Shown in pieces: positions 13,300 through 24,913 of a stretch of DNA of 64,000 bases (position 1 is the stretch's first letter; each line of letters begins with the position of its first letter). The position numbers and the translations under genes are program-made. The notes beneath the pieces are model-generated. The model saw nothing but the letters and a program-made list of their open reading frames with translations. It was not told the DNA's origin and made no database searches. Source of the DNA: Cristatella mucedo (taxonomy: Eukaryota > Bryozoa > Phylactolaemata > Cristatellidae); the NCBI GenBank assembly GCA_009760855.2, contig WPIO01000029.1:469501-533500 (forward strand). Reading direction: 5' to 3'.

Positions 13300-14255
13300 A
13301 GAGCTAACTACAACGAGCGTTTGACCTTGGACAATCGACCTAAGTAATTTTAGATGGGGTCTTACGATCGTAAATGGAGTCACTTATGATTCGCTAGCCG
13401 GTGCTGACTAATGGGAAGAGAGGCCGCAAGAATAAAGATGCGAATGGCTAAATGCATTCACAGATGGAAATTAAATGACCCCATACAAAACTTCGCTACC
13501 AATAGCTTCGGAACTAAATGTGTAATAAATGCTGAACTATCGCACGTTGAATATTTATGTAGCTATTGCAGTACAAATCGTGCGAAAACTATAACGTGCA
13601 CTTAGGCTCTCCTTATCCAAAATATTCGAGTTTTGTTATTTTCGAGAGCAAAGGCTAATATAAACATACAATCAAGTTTTAATATGTACTTGGACACCTA
13701 TGAAAACTCTTAGAAAATAATGTTGACCGTTACTTAGCACAGGCGAGCTCAATTCAATGGTGGAACATTACTATTTTATCGCGAGAAAAAGAAGTGCAAA
13801 AATATTTTTTTTTGCATCACTGAAACACGTGGAAATCGTCATAACAATGGCAGTGCGAAACGAGCTTGCCACAGAGGCAGGTCTATTAATGAAATAAACA
13901 AGACACTGGGGCCTCCCGGCCTGCGGGCAAGAAGACAGATTTGCGACACTGCTCCACAAGTCTAGCAATAGGGCTCTGCTTAGTCTCTTTGAGTCTTTGT
14001 TTTTGTTTTAAGAAGGTGTCCTCACTGCTATTTTCTTCCTTCGTTCCTTAGTGCCTGCTGCCTAGGGGGACAGTGGCGTAACGCCTGAAATATATTCCGT
14101 AAACAGTCCATCGTCGGCCCACTGAAGACTCCACAATCCAGTGCGGGAGTTATTTGGTTTCGACGGGGCCTATAGAAGCTCAGCATAGATAGAAGTACAG
14201 TCAGAGTGGCAGTCTTGCATGTGCAGCGTTTGTCTGTAGATCGATAGATAGATAG
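13300..14255. other. Intergenic, no gene recognised
   Basis: AT-richer than its surroundings, with short frames only and no recognisable motif. Confidence 0.45.
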
Positions 14256-14258
14256 AGG

Positions 14259-14335
<77 letters not shown>
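14256..14335. repeat. (GA)n microsatellite
   Basis: Near-perfect GA dinucleotide tract with three GAAA interruptions, preceded by GATA units. Confidence 0.96.
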
Positions 14336-14990
14336 CTTTAGGGGCTGCCTGAAATTTTCAGGGCGATGCATCCGCTAAGTGCCACTCTGGTAAGGTTAAG
14401 ATGTGGCTACAAAGCACAAGACGGGTGCTGAAGTGCCTGCCCGGTGGCACGTCTATAAATCGCATTGCTTGAGTTTCTTTGGAGAGCGGATAAATGCACT
14501 CAGGACGTAAGTCCGCGAGTGAGCTCGTGAGGCCGGTAAACACATGTCGCAAAGGTCACGCTTAAGCCATTGCCTTCGTGATATTGATAGTATAACTACG
14601 TCAGAGCAGCTGTGATAAGTTTCATGGCAAGTTATTGGGGTATTATAACGTCACTTGCATTTGTATTAGCAACAAGTAATCTCATGATTACAACTGAAAA
14701 TTGAATTGTGTATTCAAAAGTATTTTCATTAATTGTATACGGAAATGAGCGTCAAATTAATCTTTATATTTTAGACTCTTCCTTCTTTAAGGTTTTGAAA
14801 CATTTAGAAATAACTGAAACATACAATCAGGCTCCTATAAGATGGAAAAGTTGGAGCTTCTCAATATTGACAAGGATATAGATCAGTGCTAAGTCATTTA
14901 TGCCTCGTATAATGATGCATATGTTCGCTTATAGATGTGCCTTTCTGGAAGAGCCAGTTGTGGTTTTATGGTGCTGCCGAGGTTATATGG
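14336..14990. other. Intergenic, no gene recognised
   Basis: No open frame with a motif. The second half is AT-rich. Confidence 0.4.
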
Positions 14991-15342
14991 ATGATAATAA
15001 TAATAATAATGCAATTGATAAAGCGCGCTCAGAGAACTCAATCTCTTCTGGGCGCTTTACATATGCTGCAAAAGGAAACGCGATTGAATGGTGAGTAATA
15101 TCATGCTTGATATACAAACAACATGAATAACATAGTTAGGGGTGACATGCACACGGTCAACATGCAAGTGTGGTTAGTGGCAGCATTCACAGTATCAACA
15201 CGCATAAGCACACGAAGGACGAATCTCAGGGACCGACTAAATGCTGCTCTAAATAGGTGTGTTTTTAAGTTCTTTTTAAATGTGGTCAAGTCAGGGGATG
15301 TTCTGACGCAAGTCGGGAGGGATTTCCAGGCTTTAGTAGCTC
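14991..15342 (-). mobile_element. LINE-A 3' end, 5'-truncated
   Basis: An ATAAT tail at the left edge is followed by the LINE-A 3' end (tctgggcgctttacat at about 15045) and a 3' UTR nearly identical to the copy at 1.43-1.78 kb. It stops inside the end of the ORF, the block read as TTFKKNLKTHLFRAAF on the minus strand. Confidence 0.85.
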
Positions 15343-15344
15343 GA

Positions 15345-16468
15345 GTTTACGGTTGATCGAGGATCACGGTTTTATGAGGTTTCATGCTGCGTTTGAGGGT
15401 GAGTTACGGCTGGCAGAGAAAGGGCGTTGGGAGCGCGGGGCACAGGAAAGGACGGCGGTCCTTGGACGTGAAGATGCTCTCGTACCGTCATCGCTTGCCT
15501 GCTATCGGAGCGTCACGCTGCAGCAGTGAAAAGTTATCTGTCCAGGAAATTGCTGTTAAAGGACCGTAAAGCGTTGGAGGTGATCGAGGCACATGTCATA
15601 GGAGAAGTAAGCAACGAAGGTACTTTTATTTTAAACGCCTGCGTCTCATCTGCCGTTCGTACCCATGCCTGGCCTCTACATATCGCAGCCGTGACACTTT
15701 CCGGAGTTGAGGACAGCACGTCTGATCGATGGCGCAGCAGCCGTTTCATAACTAATTGTTTCATATGTGTATTTTTCATGCTCAAAATTAACTGGTCGTG
15801 TCTTGAGGCCGTTGTGGTAATGTCAAATTGCTTTAGGAAGCTTGGGCGGGTTCGTGCGTATGGGATCGTTGTCTTGCGCGTTTAATCGCGAAACAGTCTT
15901 CCCCTAGGAACGAAAGAGAACAAATCGACCAGCACTTCCTTAATCCGCTCATTTTCAGCTCGTCATCATAGTCCTTTTCCGCCAAGATACGCGGTGCAGT
16001 TAGTTTTTTTCTATGCTCGTCCTGACGCGATCGATGCGACTTGGCTCCGGAAGAATAAGACGAGCAAGAGGTTTGGAGAAGGCCTCGTCCGCAACCAACG
16101 TGGATCCCACACGCCTGCGGAGGAGAGGGCTTCGTCATTAAGAGGCGTGCGTGCGATCAGTGGCGGCTTCTTGCCGGCTGTTCGAGCCGGTCCGTGGCCG
16201 CCATCGGCCACGGATGGTCGACTCTGCTGGTGGCGCTGCTCATTTGCTAGCTGCAAATCTCAAAGTGGTAGCGTTCATTGATATGCATACCCACTCGAAG
16301 GTGGACTGGCCGGCTGCCCAGATCCGCCCATTATTATATCGACCATCAAGTGTCAGGTCGCGTTGCTATCAATGCAGCTTGGCGATATATCGTCGCCCGA
16401 GCCGACGGTGTTCTCAATATCCTTCGTACGCTTTTGCAGTGAGCGATTGTAATGCTACACATTCCACT
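15345..16468. other. Intergenic, no gene recognised
   Basis: Open frames of up to 119 codons exist (15526-15885 plus), but none has a recognisable domain or splice context. Confidence 0.4.
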
Positions 16469-17028
16469 GGCTAGATTGAGGATTGACATTCCACTTATAC
16501 TTAGCTAGTTGAATATCTCCTTCGCCAAAGAGCCGAAATCTTGTTAAAGCTGCATGAAAATGGCCTCGTCTCTGTTCATCACTGCCAAATGTAACGGCAT
16601 GTTTCCAGCACTGTTTGAGACCTTAGCACTCACAGGCTTTAACGCGTGCATAACGTGTATATTTTCTGCATTGACCACCAGGTGCAGTGCTGTATTTCCA
16701 CTCTTGTCCTGCATATCTAGGAGCGTCCAATCGTCACTCTGGAGGACCTGCGTGATCAGAAAGCCGACGGCTGAGGCGTCGACGTACTTTGATTTGGCAG
16801 CTTCATGGAAAACCGTCATTCCGATTCCATTGGCTGCTTGTTACTTGGTTTTTCTAGTCAAGCTCAAAATGCAGTCGGTGTTTCCGTCATCGCATGCGAG
16901 ATGAAGTGGGGTATTTCCAGCGGCGATCACCAGGGGCGCCGTCGCCTCGTCACAGTGTTGTATGAGTGTCTCTGGAAGCGGCTGTTTTTGTAGGAGTCTC
17001 ACGGAGATACAGAGGGCGACAGTTCTCG

Positions 17029-17242
17029 GCAAACGAGACTCTGCTTTGATCCTCTCAATGGGAGCATATATGAGAGCTCGATCAATCGCAGCAGACGACA
17101 CAAAATGTAACATGCAGTAGTGACCTGACGAAGCGCTGTTTCGTCGATGGCTTAACTATTGGCCACAGGTGAAGCGTGTTCACTAGTGTCAAGGCGCTTC
17201 GCTAATTACAACAGCAGAAGCCGCAGGCAAGCACAACATCCA
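17029..17242. repeat. Direct repeat, left copy, inside pseudogene A
   Basis: This segment matches 18138-18317 plus 18484-18508 in direct orientation. Shared words include gcatatatgagagctc, attggccacaggtga and aacagcag. It lacks the SINE-2 found in the right copy, so it shows the pre-insertion sequence. Confidence 0.8.
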
Positions 17243-17464
17243 TTCCCTCATAGAAAATAGCTTTCATAGCCAGTCCATCAGCCGTTCTGGAGACCCTCAC
17301 GACTGGAAAGTCGTGTAGCCATTGGCTCATCATAGTTTCCTCTTCTGCCTACTCAAGCGGTGCCCTGTCCAGCGGTTTGTCGTTCGGGCTCTGTCAGGAT
17401 ATTAATTTAACATTAGCAAGGTCCGACCGGCTTGGATGGGGTGCAGGCTATGCGACAGCCACTC

Positions 17465-17977
17465 TCAGGCGGCGCACATCACCCCTCGCGAGCAGCCGGT
17501 CGTTGATGCTGCCCACCTTAAGGCAAGGTGAGGCACCGCTCCTACTGCCAGGCGATTCCCGTAGGTCACCTCCGTGTGAGCCCCAATGGCCGATCTCATT
17601 CGCTCGTCGCCCACCGATCCCGCCCTTCGAAAGACAATCCGGCTCATTATGGCCTCGTCGTTGTCAGGGTTCCACTCCACCGATCTTATCTCGCCGTATT
17701 GCTGCTCTGGGCTCTGTACCGAGACGCTAGTGTGGGTGCTCTTCACCACCGCTACGATGTTTTCGCTGCTGAGCTTGGCGGCCAAGACGTCGCTCTCACG
17801 GACACACTTCGCTGCTGCCGCAACGCTCTCGCTGTTTGGCCTCGCAGCCAAGGCGTCGCTGTCATGGGCTGCCTGTGCCTGGTCACTGGCTACTATCGCC
17901 TCGCCGCCGACCGCTATCTCGCAGTGCTTAACTGTACTCTTCGCCGAGACGCTTGTGCGGGTGCTCTCCACCAGCAA
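17465..17977 (-). other. Unassigned open frame with internal repeats
   Basis: A 170-codon Ala/Ser-rich frame on the minus strand lies between the two direct repeats. It contains two related segments, TRTSVSAKS... and THTSVSVQS..., and two related DALAAR/DVLAAK blocks. At DNA level about 50 bp near 17710 and 17935 are alike. No domain is recognised. It may be part of an inserted element or of degenerate sequence, and I make no functional claim. Confidence 0.3.
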
Positions 17978-17978
17978 G

Positions 17979-18115
17979 GAGCTGGTTTGGTCTAGCGGTT
18001 AAGGTGCTCGCCCCGACCAAGGTCTGACTGAAGTCGTGGGCTCGAGCCCCGAGGCATATGTGAAGCGCCTGAACAGAGATTAAGTTCTCTTGGGGCGCAA
18101 TATAAATAAATTCTA
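17979..18115 (+). mobile_element. SINE-1, near full length
   Basis: A tRNA-derived SINE. The A-box region is tctagcggttaaggtgctcg (about 17991) and the B box is gtgggctcgagcccc (about 18034). A short body leads to agattaagttctcttggggc, a tail shared with LINE-A. It does not fold as a normal tRNA gene with a CCA-side stem and is clearly one of a family. Confidence 0.85.
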
Positions 18116-18317
18116 TGTATATATTTTTAATGCGTGTGGTAAACAAGACTGCTCTATAACTCTCAATGAGCACATATATGAGAGCTCAATCAATCGAAGC
18201 AGACGACACGAAATATAATATGCATTAGTGGCCTGATGCAGCTGAGCTGCGTCAATGGCTTAACAATTGGCCACAGGTGAGGTATCTACACTAGTATCAA
18301 AGTACTTCGCTGATTAC

Positions 18318-18483
18318 ACTAGGTAAGGTGGTTGCTTTCACGACCTCGGTCCCGAGGTCGTGGGTTCGCTTACGGAGGTGGGCGATCCTTTATCTCCACC
18401 GCAAGCGGTGGTGATAGCCGTAAAGGCTCTTCTGTCGCTACCCAAAAAGAGGCTTTTTAATCAGCTAGGATTTATGTTTATTT
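18318..18483 (+). mobile_element. SINE-2 insertion with a paralogous empty site
   Basis: A 166-bp insertion between attac and aacagcag, whose ends are set by the uninterrupted paralogous sequence at 17.21-17.23 kb. It begins actaggtaaggtgg, has the B box gtgggttcg and ends ttaatcagctaggatttatg. A matching copy is at 39349-39508. No clear target duplication is visible. Confidence 0.85.
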
Positions 18484-18959
18484 AACAGCAGAGGCTGCAG
18501 GCGAACTCTACAGCAGTACTGTCGCACAATCTCAGCGCGATTGTGCATTGTAACGACATGCGACATCGTGTTGCCTCTATTGTCTCTGCACGCGATATCT
18601 ATGCCGCTTCTACGAACCGGTGCTATTTTGCTAGCGTCTTCCTTCTCGGCTGCGACATGGAGCGGTGAGTATACCTCGAGGAAACTGAGAGATTGCCCTC
18701 TCATCAAACTGCTCGATACTGCTTTAATAACCAATGGGTCTGGCCAGTGCTCAGAGAACTGTAGTAGCAGGTCAGGCATCGTGTCAGTGGCAGATTTGAC
18801 TGCATAATTCCAGACACTAAGCCTTTCCTTGTTCATGTGCTGAACGTTCGCACCCAAGCGCACCAAAAGAGAAACGGTGTCAATATGTCCATGCTTCACT
18901 GTCTCCAATAAAACCGTCTCGCCTGCACCGTCTACCGAATTCACCGATGCACCTAACAC

Positions 18960-19604
18960 AAAGGTGAAGCAGGGCATCCATCGGACTATGCCGTCTGGGA
19001 GTTGAAAGCAAATCGCAGATTCTTTTTAAGCAGCTGTAATCGAGAAAATAGCTCCTGAAATTGCAAATCTCGCGAACAATTTTATGGTATGTGCTAGTAA
19101 GAGAGCTGCAAAGGTGTGCTATCATAACGTGTGATTCATGGCTTTACAGATTTGTGATTACGTGTAAAATAAAGCACCACTGTGAATTCACTGTACTCTG
19201 GAACCTGGGTAAGTGCATTAATCGCCAGTTTAACAGATTGGTGATTTGAACATTCTGCATTAAGAGCAAAAAGAGAAGAAGAGCATTGAGAGTTGACTGT
19301 TGTTTATTTCATTTCATACGGCACATGAAATGCTAAAGATTATGAAATCGTCGGATCAGCATGTGTTGGTTCAGCAGGCGGTGCTCTTTTGTGTAATGAC
19401 TTTTATAAAAAAAATCTTGTAACGAATATGCACTACTAAGGGCTTTCAGTGTCTTTTTGAGGAGCCATCAATATGTTTCAATTTTAAAAAGCTTCTTTAA
19501 AAGAAATTATTTTATGAAAATAATGGAATATTTTAATCAGTGGAGAAAATGCAGCCAGGAACATAGATTTGTAGTACCCTATTATGAATAGACAAGTGTG
19601 CGGA
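18960..19604 (-). other. Intron of paralogue A (left part)
   Basis: Non-coding, but homologous in order to 29.85-30.50 kb in paralogue B. A shared landmark is ggttcagcaggcggtgctctttt at 19370 against the related word at 30.24 kb. It is interrupted at the right by the LINE-B insertion. Confidence 0.7.
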
Positions 19605-19605
19605 T

Positions 19606-20564
19606 GTCGTCGTGTAATTTAGTATATCTCCATCGGTAACTTCACAAAGTCATAAAGACTACGTTGGTGTTACGCAGGAGAGGTTTTAATAGCGAACTCA
19701 CAGCCTAAGCGGCTTTCGGTACCCATTCGGTAGCCAACAGACTACGTCTCACGCAACAAAGAGAAAGTAGAGAAGCATAGCAGAGGCAGGAGAGCAGTTG
19801 AGGTAGTGAGTATAGCATGGAAGTAGCAACTCAGGACCGCTGAAAAGGATGAGTCATAGTCGGCAGCAGAAGAGTAGTTGTCGTTGCGTAAGAATTTTGG
19901 AAGCGAGTTCCACAGTCTAGGACCTGCAGAGCTAAAGCTTCTGTAGCCAACGGTCTTTAAGCGGAGGAATGGGACAGCTAATTTATTGTCCACACAGGAC
20001 CTGAGGACACGAAGAGGCTGAAACTGGTGCAGCAGTTTCAGCTAGGTACGAAAGAGCCAAGCCGTGGCGGGCCTTGTGGGTCACCATAAGAACTTTGCTC
20101 TGTATCCGTTGCTCAACTGGCAACCATCCTAGCTCTTTAAGCAAAGGAGACACGTGCTCAAATCTCTGAGACTTTAAGACTAGCCTTGCAGCCATATTCA
20201 CAGCCAGCTGCAGTGGCCTAGATGCTTTCTTTGGTAGCCCAGCCAAAAGGGAATTACAATAATCAAACCGAGACAGAACTAAGGAGCTAGTTACATTTTT
20301 GGCAAGCCACTGTGGAAGACATCCCCTAATCTTGGATAGTGGATTGGAATAGAGGGATCGGACGTGATGGCTAGCTGTAGAAGCAGTCTTCCGAATGAAG
20401 CTTTTAAAATTTAGGCAGCTGTCGAAAACGGCACCTAAATTTCGAGCACGTGGTGACGGTCGCACAACAGCATCGCCTATTAGAAGAGCAAAGCCTTTTA
20501 ATCCAGCCTCACGCTTAGGGTCTCCTATGAGCAGCAGTTCGGTTTTATCGTCATTTAGTTTCAG
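19606..20564 (-). mobile_element. LINE-B 3' half, inserted in intron of paralogue A
   Basis: Minus strand. The frame 20645-19983 runs from LKLNDDKTELLLIGD through LSRFDYCNSLLAGLPKK and LKELGWLPVEQRIQ. A frameshift follows, and the next frame (19993-19742) covers WNSLPKFLRNDN to FSLLRET. The 3' UTR ends near 19606. Paralogue B (30.50 kb) lacks the element, which places the insertion between gatgtcg and gatgccaat. The RT catalytic core is absent through 5' truncation. Confidence 0.85.
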
Positions 20565-21414
20565 GGTGATGCCAATCGGTAGCAGGTTCCAGGACTTGAG
20601 AGCATAGGATCTCGGAGCCGATGGTAAAATCTCCAAATGATACAAGGTTTCTAAGCAGCATTGTCTATCTGAGCTGTCCGAGCCGAGTCAGAAGTAGGAG
20701 ATGGAGCGAAAGCGGAGAGGAGAGGGCAGCGAACCAGTGACAAAAACTGCAAGTCGCTGCTTTTCTTTAGAGCCAGTATTGGCCAATCAGACAGTGCGAA
20801 GTGGCACTGGAATCGTTCGAGGCAAACAAAGCAGAGTTTTTGCATCAATTGAGTCTAATAGCACAAGCTGAAAAACCGTCAAGGATTGAGCTGCAGACGT
20901 CTTGATGGAACGTTAAAAGTGCATCGATCAGCTTGGCTGTTGTATCTTTGTCTGAGCACGTGCGAATTTTAGCAAAGCTGTGTGGCTGACAACGCAGGCA
21001 CTAACAGGATTTATGATGAAGCGAGTGCCGAACATGCAGTGACCACGTCATTCCGACCACGTGCTAACTTCTGAGGAGGACTGGACATGATTCAGGTAAA
21101 GTGCAGAGCTGAAAGCTCACGGGGAGATGCAAGGTCATGAGAATAAATTGATGTTAAGGTGAGCGGATCCATAAGTTTGATTTAGGTGGTGGCAGAATAT
21201 GCATCGTCTCAGATATAATCCGCATTTCAATGGGCAAAAAGAGGATTTCATGTTGCCCTGCTGGAGCCAGCCAGGTCACGGATCGAGTGCAAATACTTTA
21301 CCCTAAGTTAAGACCCAGCAGCAGAATGACGAGTATGCACGAAAGTGTGAGTAGCAAGAGGGAGGTAAGCCTATGGTCGCTAATTGCACTGCAGAAATTG
21401 TGCTATACTAACAG
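20565..21414 (-). other. Intron of paralogue A (right part)
   Basis: Homologous to 30.51-30.88 kb of paralogue B (for example tgccaatcggtagcaggtt and tttgcatcaattgagtct). The stretch 20.95-21.41 kb has no counterpart in B, and I see no gene in it. Confidence 0.65.
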
Positions 21415-21572
21415 CCACCGTGGGTCAGAGAGGTCGCGTGCTCGCACTTCACGACCCAGGTGGCGGATTCAATTCTTCCAGGGATAAATATGAATTGGTC
21501 AATGCAAGCAGCGGTGATAGTTGTTAAGACTCAAGTGCTGCTATATAAATGAGTCTGTTGAATAGGCTACAT
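21415..21572 (+). mobile_element. SINE-2, diverged
   Basis: Contains the degenerate B box ggcggattcaattctt, the gtgatagttgttaaga body and the end gagtctgttgaataggct. Paralogue B retains only the tail of this copy (30.92-30.96 kb). Confidence 0.65.
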
Positions 21573-21751
21573 TTTATAATAGTTTACCGAAAATCGCGAC
21601 GCTACGATTCTTTCCTGTTCCACTGCCAGAGTTACAGTGAGTCATGCCGATGGACGAGGCAGCAGCACTAATATGGCGAACTCACGATATCACGAGGCTG
21701 GTGCTGCTCGCTCTTGAATCAAAGCCAGGTCTAATCAAGTGCTATATGTAA

Positions 21752-21960
21752 AACCGCATTTGCACAACTTCTCGACCTCGTTCAGTAGCATTCCGGTGAC
21801 GTCAGCCTGCCCGTCGTCGGGAGCTCGGAAGAGAGCGTCGCGGAGCTCCTGTTTGATCTCGTCGTCCCGACTGACTAGCTGCTCGGCCGCGTGCGTCGCG
21901 ACCGTTGGTGCGACGAAAGAGACGGCTGAATTCGTTAGCTCCCACCTTTGCGCCTGCTAG
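21752..21960 (-). pseudogene. Paralogue A, remnant of ankyrin exon 1 (N-terminal part)
   Basis: On the minus strand an acceptor-like ctagcag opens a frame that includes EIKQELRDALF and GQADVTGMLLNEVEKL. This corresponds to LLRQELRDELF and AADVAQLLARARELR at the start of copy C exon 1, and to [14 protein letters not shown] in copy B. The frame then hits a stop near 21731, and the sequence to the left matches intron sequence of B (30.96-31.11 kb). All seven ankyrin repeats of exon 1 are therefore deleted. This is a gene relic, not a working exon. Confidence 0.75.
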
Positions 21961-22492
<532 letters not shown>

Positions 22493-22499
22493 CAGAGAG

Positions 22500-23095
22500 A
22501 GAACCTATAGGCGAGCCTGAAAAACCGCCCCACAAGTCTGAGAGTCGAGCTCATGGGGACGGGAGCCACCCCGGAGGGGATGAGGAGCCTTCTCTCTTCA
22601 CGACCCTTCAGGTCGTGGGTTCGAGTCGTGCAGTAGGCGATCCTTAATTGCCCTAGCGGTGGCGACCGCCATTAATGCTCTACTGCCGCTAAACTCGGTG
22701 GTGGCTAATCGAGCGGAATTAAGACATAATTTCGCCGTCCGCTCGGCTCAAGGGCGTAGGAATACGCGGCGGCGGCCCTGTCGCTGCCCCACTGTAGTCG
22801 GAGGCAAATGCCCCCCCCCCAGCCCAGCCCCGCCTGGCTCAGCCACCGATCAATGCAACCTGGGATGTGAGTCGAATGTAGGGCTAGCCTCGAGCTCGAT
22901 CGGCGCAGCCGCGGCTCCGAGCTCTGCTGTAGTCCTCTTGCGAAGCAGCGGCGGCGCGCATCGCCACGAACCAGCACTCCTAACCGCATTTTGCGTTAAG
23001 CCGAGCTACATCCGTAGCGCGCCGGGTAGCAGCTGCAAGGGCCATCGATTAGTGATACCTGGGAATTGGTGTTACCCCTCGCTGTACCTTACACT
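22500..23095. repeat. Repeat X, fragment X2a (rearranged)
   Basis: 22505-22598 matches the post-GA block of X1 and X3 (aaccgcc...aagtctga). An embedded SINE-2 follows (22598-22690). The sequence then jumps directly to the block beginning ggctaatcgagcgg, which lies 1.3 kb further on in X3 (37.06 kb). The middle of X is missing here and appears instead at 25.43-26.35 kb. Confidence 0.75.
22598..22690 (+). mobile_element. SINE-2 in X2a
   Basis: The B box tcgtgggttcgagtcgtg and body gtaggcgatccttaattgcc are present. The 3' end is replaced by X sequence. Confidence 0.7.
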
Positions 23096-23690
23096 TGGTG
23101 GGCGCAGCTACGTCGCATTTGCTGTTATTAGTTGTTATTGTTATACTGCCAATTATAGACTTAACAGCATTGCAGGTCTTTCGGAGCGACTGTCTGAGGA
23201 CACTCGTGGAATACTTGAAACAAGAGATGAAGCTTGCCGTCTCCTAGGTTGTATTTTGAACTTTAACCTTTTGGCTCTATTGCCGTTTTTGTACAGCGTC
23301 TTAAGAAAGATTAGATTGATAGCATTCATATAAGACTGCAGGATCTACAGATGACCTTCAAAGACGCCTCTTGTGAGCTCCACCCTCTTGAGACTGAGTT
23401 GTCAAGAGTTCAAGAAGACATGTGCCAATAATCAATACTAGATGCCAAATGAGATGTGAATTGTAGGGAGTTACAGTTGATCGAAGAATCTGCCGAAGGA
23501 TACAGTGCCTGAAAAACTCTCTCAAGATGTTGTTCTCACGGAAGTGGAGAAGATTTCAAGAATAATAAAGTACGGCAAAGACTATCTCTGAAGAAAATTA
23601 CAACTGGGTTAATGGTTGGAGGTTGAGAAGCTTTTGAAAACACTTTACCAGACCAAACTCCGCCAGCAATGTCAAGATCTTGGAAGCTTC

Positions 23691-24913
23691 TGTAACGTCG
23701 AAGGCTCGGCGGAGTAAGCTTGACCTGCCGCTTACCTAGCGGCGTAGCCTATCGCCTAATGCCGTTCGGTGCGCGCCTACGCGCAATAAGCTGGCCGCCA
23801 CGAAACGAGCGTTTCTGGCGCTGACCTGCCTACCGTTACTAAAGGGGGTCGTGAGTCCGCGGCGTGAATTGGAAGCAAGACACACAGATTGGAGATTTTA
23901 CTGAACTTTATTCGCAAGCGCACAAAGTCGCTGCGCGTCTAGTTCAGCTTTATCTCCACACTTCTCGCACGTTCTCAGCTACACTAACACTCTTTCGGAG
24001 GGAATACTCCTCCACACTAAGCGCGACCCGGACCCTAAACCCTAACTGGTGAACTAGGAATCCGTTCCTGCCTGTGCCGAGGGAATACCCCAAACACGCC
24101 AACTTAAACACTCTTGCGGAGGGAATACTCCTCCACACTGAAGCGCGAACCGGAGTCTAAACCCTACCCGGAGAACTAGAACTCGGTTTCCACCAGTGCG
24201 GCAGGAATACTCCACACACGCCAACTACGTCTAGCTCGCGCCGGCAAATCCCTATGCCGAGACCCCGTGCTAGCGCGCACACCCAAAACACGAAAGAAAC
24301 ACAAAATGCCAGCTCGGGCGCGATACGACCGTATTCGGTGGAGTCCACCGAATCCTCCTAGCGCTGTCTCGTCCTGTTCCGTCAATCGCCGGCGAACAGC
24401 CCGCCCTCCTCCCTCGCTTTCAGAGAAACGAGTCCGACGGCGGAGCCGGACCAAAGACAGAAGACCACAGACAAAAGACACCAGGCCAAGAGCGAGCGTC
24501 GCTCGACTCTTAATACCTAGCTGAAACAATGGGCAAGAGCTTAGTGGTATTGGGCCCGGACACCTTGGCCCATTACAGAAAGGAATTACTACCGTCCCCA
24601 GGCCACTGGAAGGGCACCTCCGTCCAGCTTGAATGGCGAATGGGTTCCAGACGATTCTTTCTTGGAAAGAGGGAAGGCGGGGGTTGACAGGCCAGCCAAC
24701 ATCTATTAGCAGCTTCCGCGAGTATCGGACCAATTCTAAAGGCCGAATCGCCGCCGCTCGTCTCAGAGCTTCCTGGCCTGCTCCTAAGCGCTTCCTCTCT
24801 AACCGCACTGACGCTCCTCTCTGGCTCACTGCTCCAGGACAAAGGGGCTCTAGCCCGCCGCCGAACAGCTCTTGTTCGCGCTAAAATTCAGCCAAAGCCA
24901 GCAGGGCGCTACA
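23691..24913. mobile_element. Probable solo LTR (1223 bp) with 4-bp target duplication
   Basis: The block begins TGTAACG and ends CGCTACA, a near-perfect short inverted repeat with the TG...CA ends typical of LTRs. It is flanked by cttc at 23687-23690 and again at 24914-24917. Removing the block with one cttc joins two parts of a transposase frame without a break, which supports the exact ends. There is no internal gag-pol, so it is a solo LTR if this reading is right. The ends recall Ty3-type elements, but no second copy is in the window. Orientation is undetermined. Confidence 0.75.
23985..24225. repeat. Two imperfect tandem copies (about 120 bp) inside the LTR
   Basis: The words cactctttcggagggaatac and cactcttgcggagggaatac begin two units that share the order cactaagcgcga/cactgaagcgcga, taaaccctaa/taaaccctac, gaactagga/gaactagaa and cacgccaact. 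Each unit carries a small palindrome, ggagggaatactcctcc. Confidence 0.8.

Larger units (their letters stand above)
16470..18952 (-). pseudogene. Paralogue A, ankyrin exon 2 of a TRPV-like gene, broken
   Basis: Minus strand. A good acceptor (ttgtgttag) at 18953 starts the exon in the same phase as copies B and C. Ankyrin repeats then follow (LGASVNSVDGAGETVLLETV, later SPLHVAAEKEDASKIA) to about 18530. Homology resumes at about 16960 with GNTPLHLACDDGN and, in another frame, FHEAAKSKYVDASAVGFLI and NTALHLVV, ending near 16470. Between them lies about 1.5 kb of inserted material, including a SINE-1, a SINE-2 and a pair of direct repeats. Frameshifts separate the parts. The original protein would be the cytosolic ankyrin domain of a cation channel. 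No membrane exon was found to the left, so the copy is a pseudogene. Confidence 0.85.

Noticed and set aside
17979-18060. tRNA gene
   Set aside because: A and B boxes are present, but the sequence recurs in about eight places with the same non-tRNA 3' body and LINE-like tail, so it is SINE-1. SINE-2 is rejected for the same reason.
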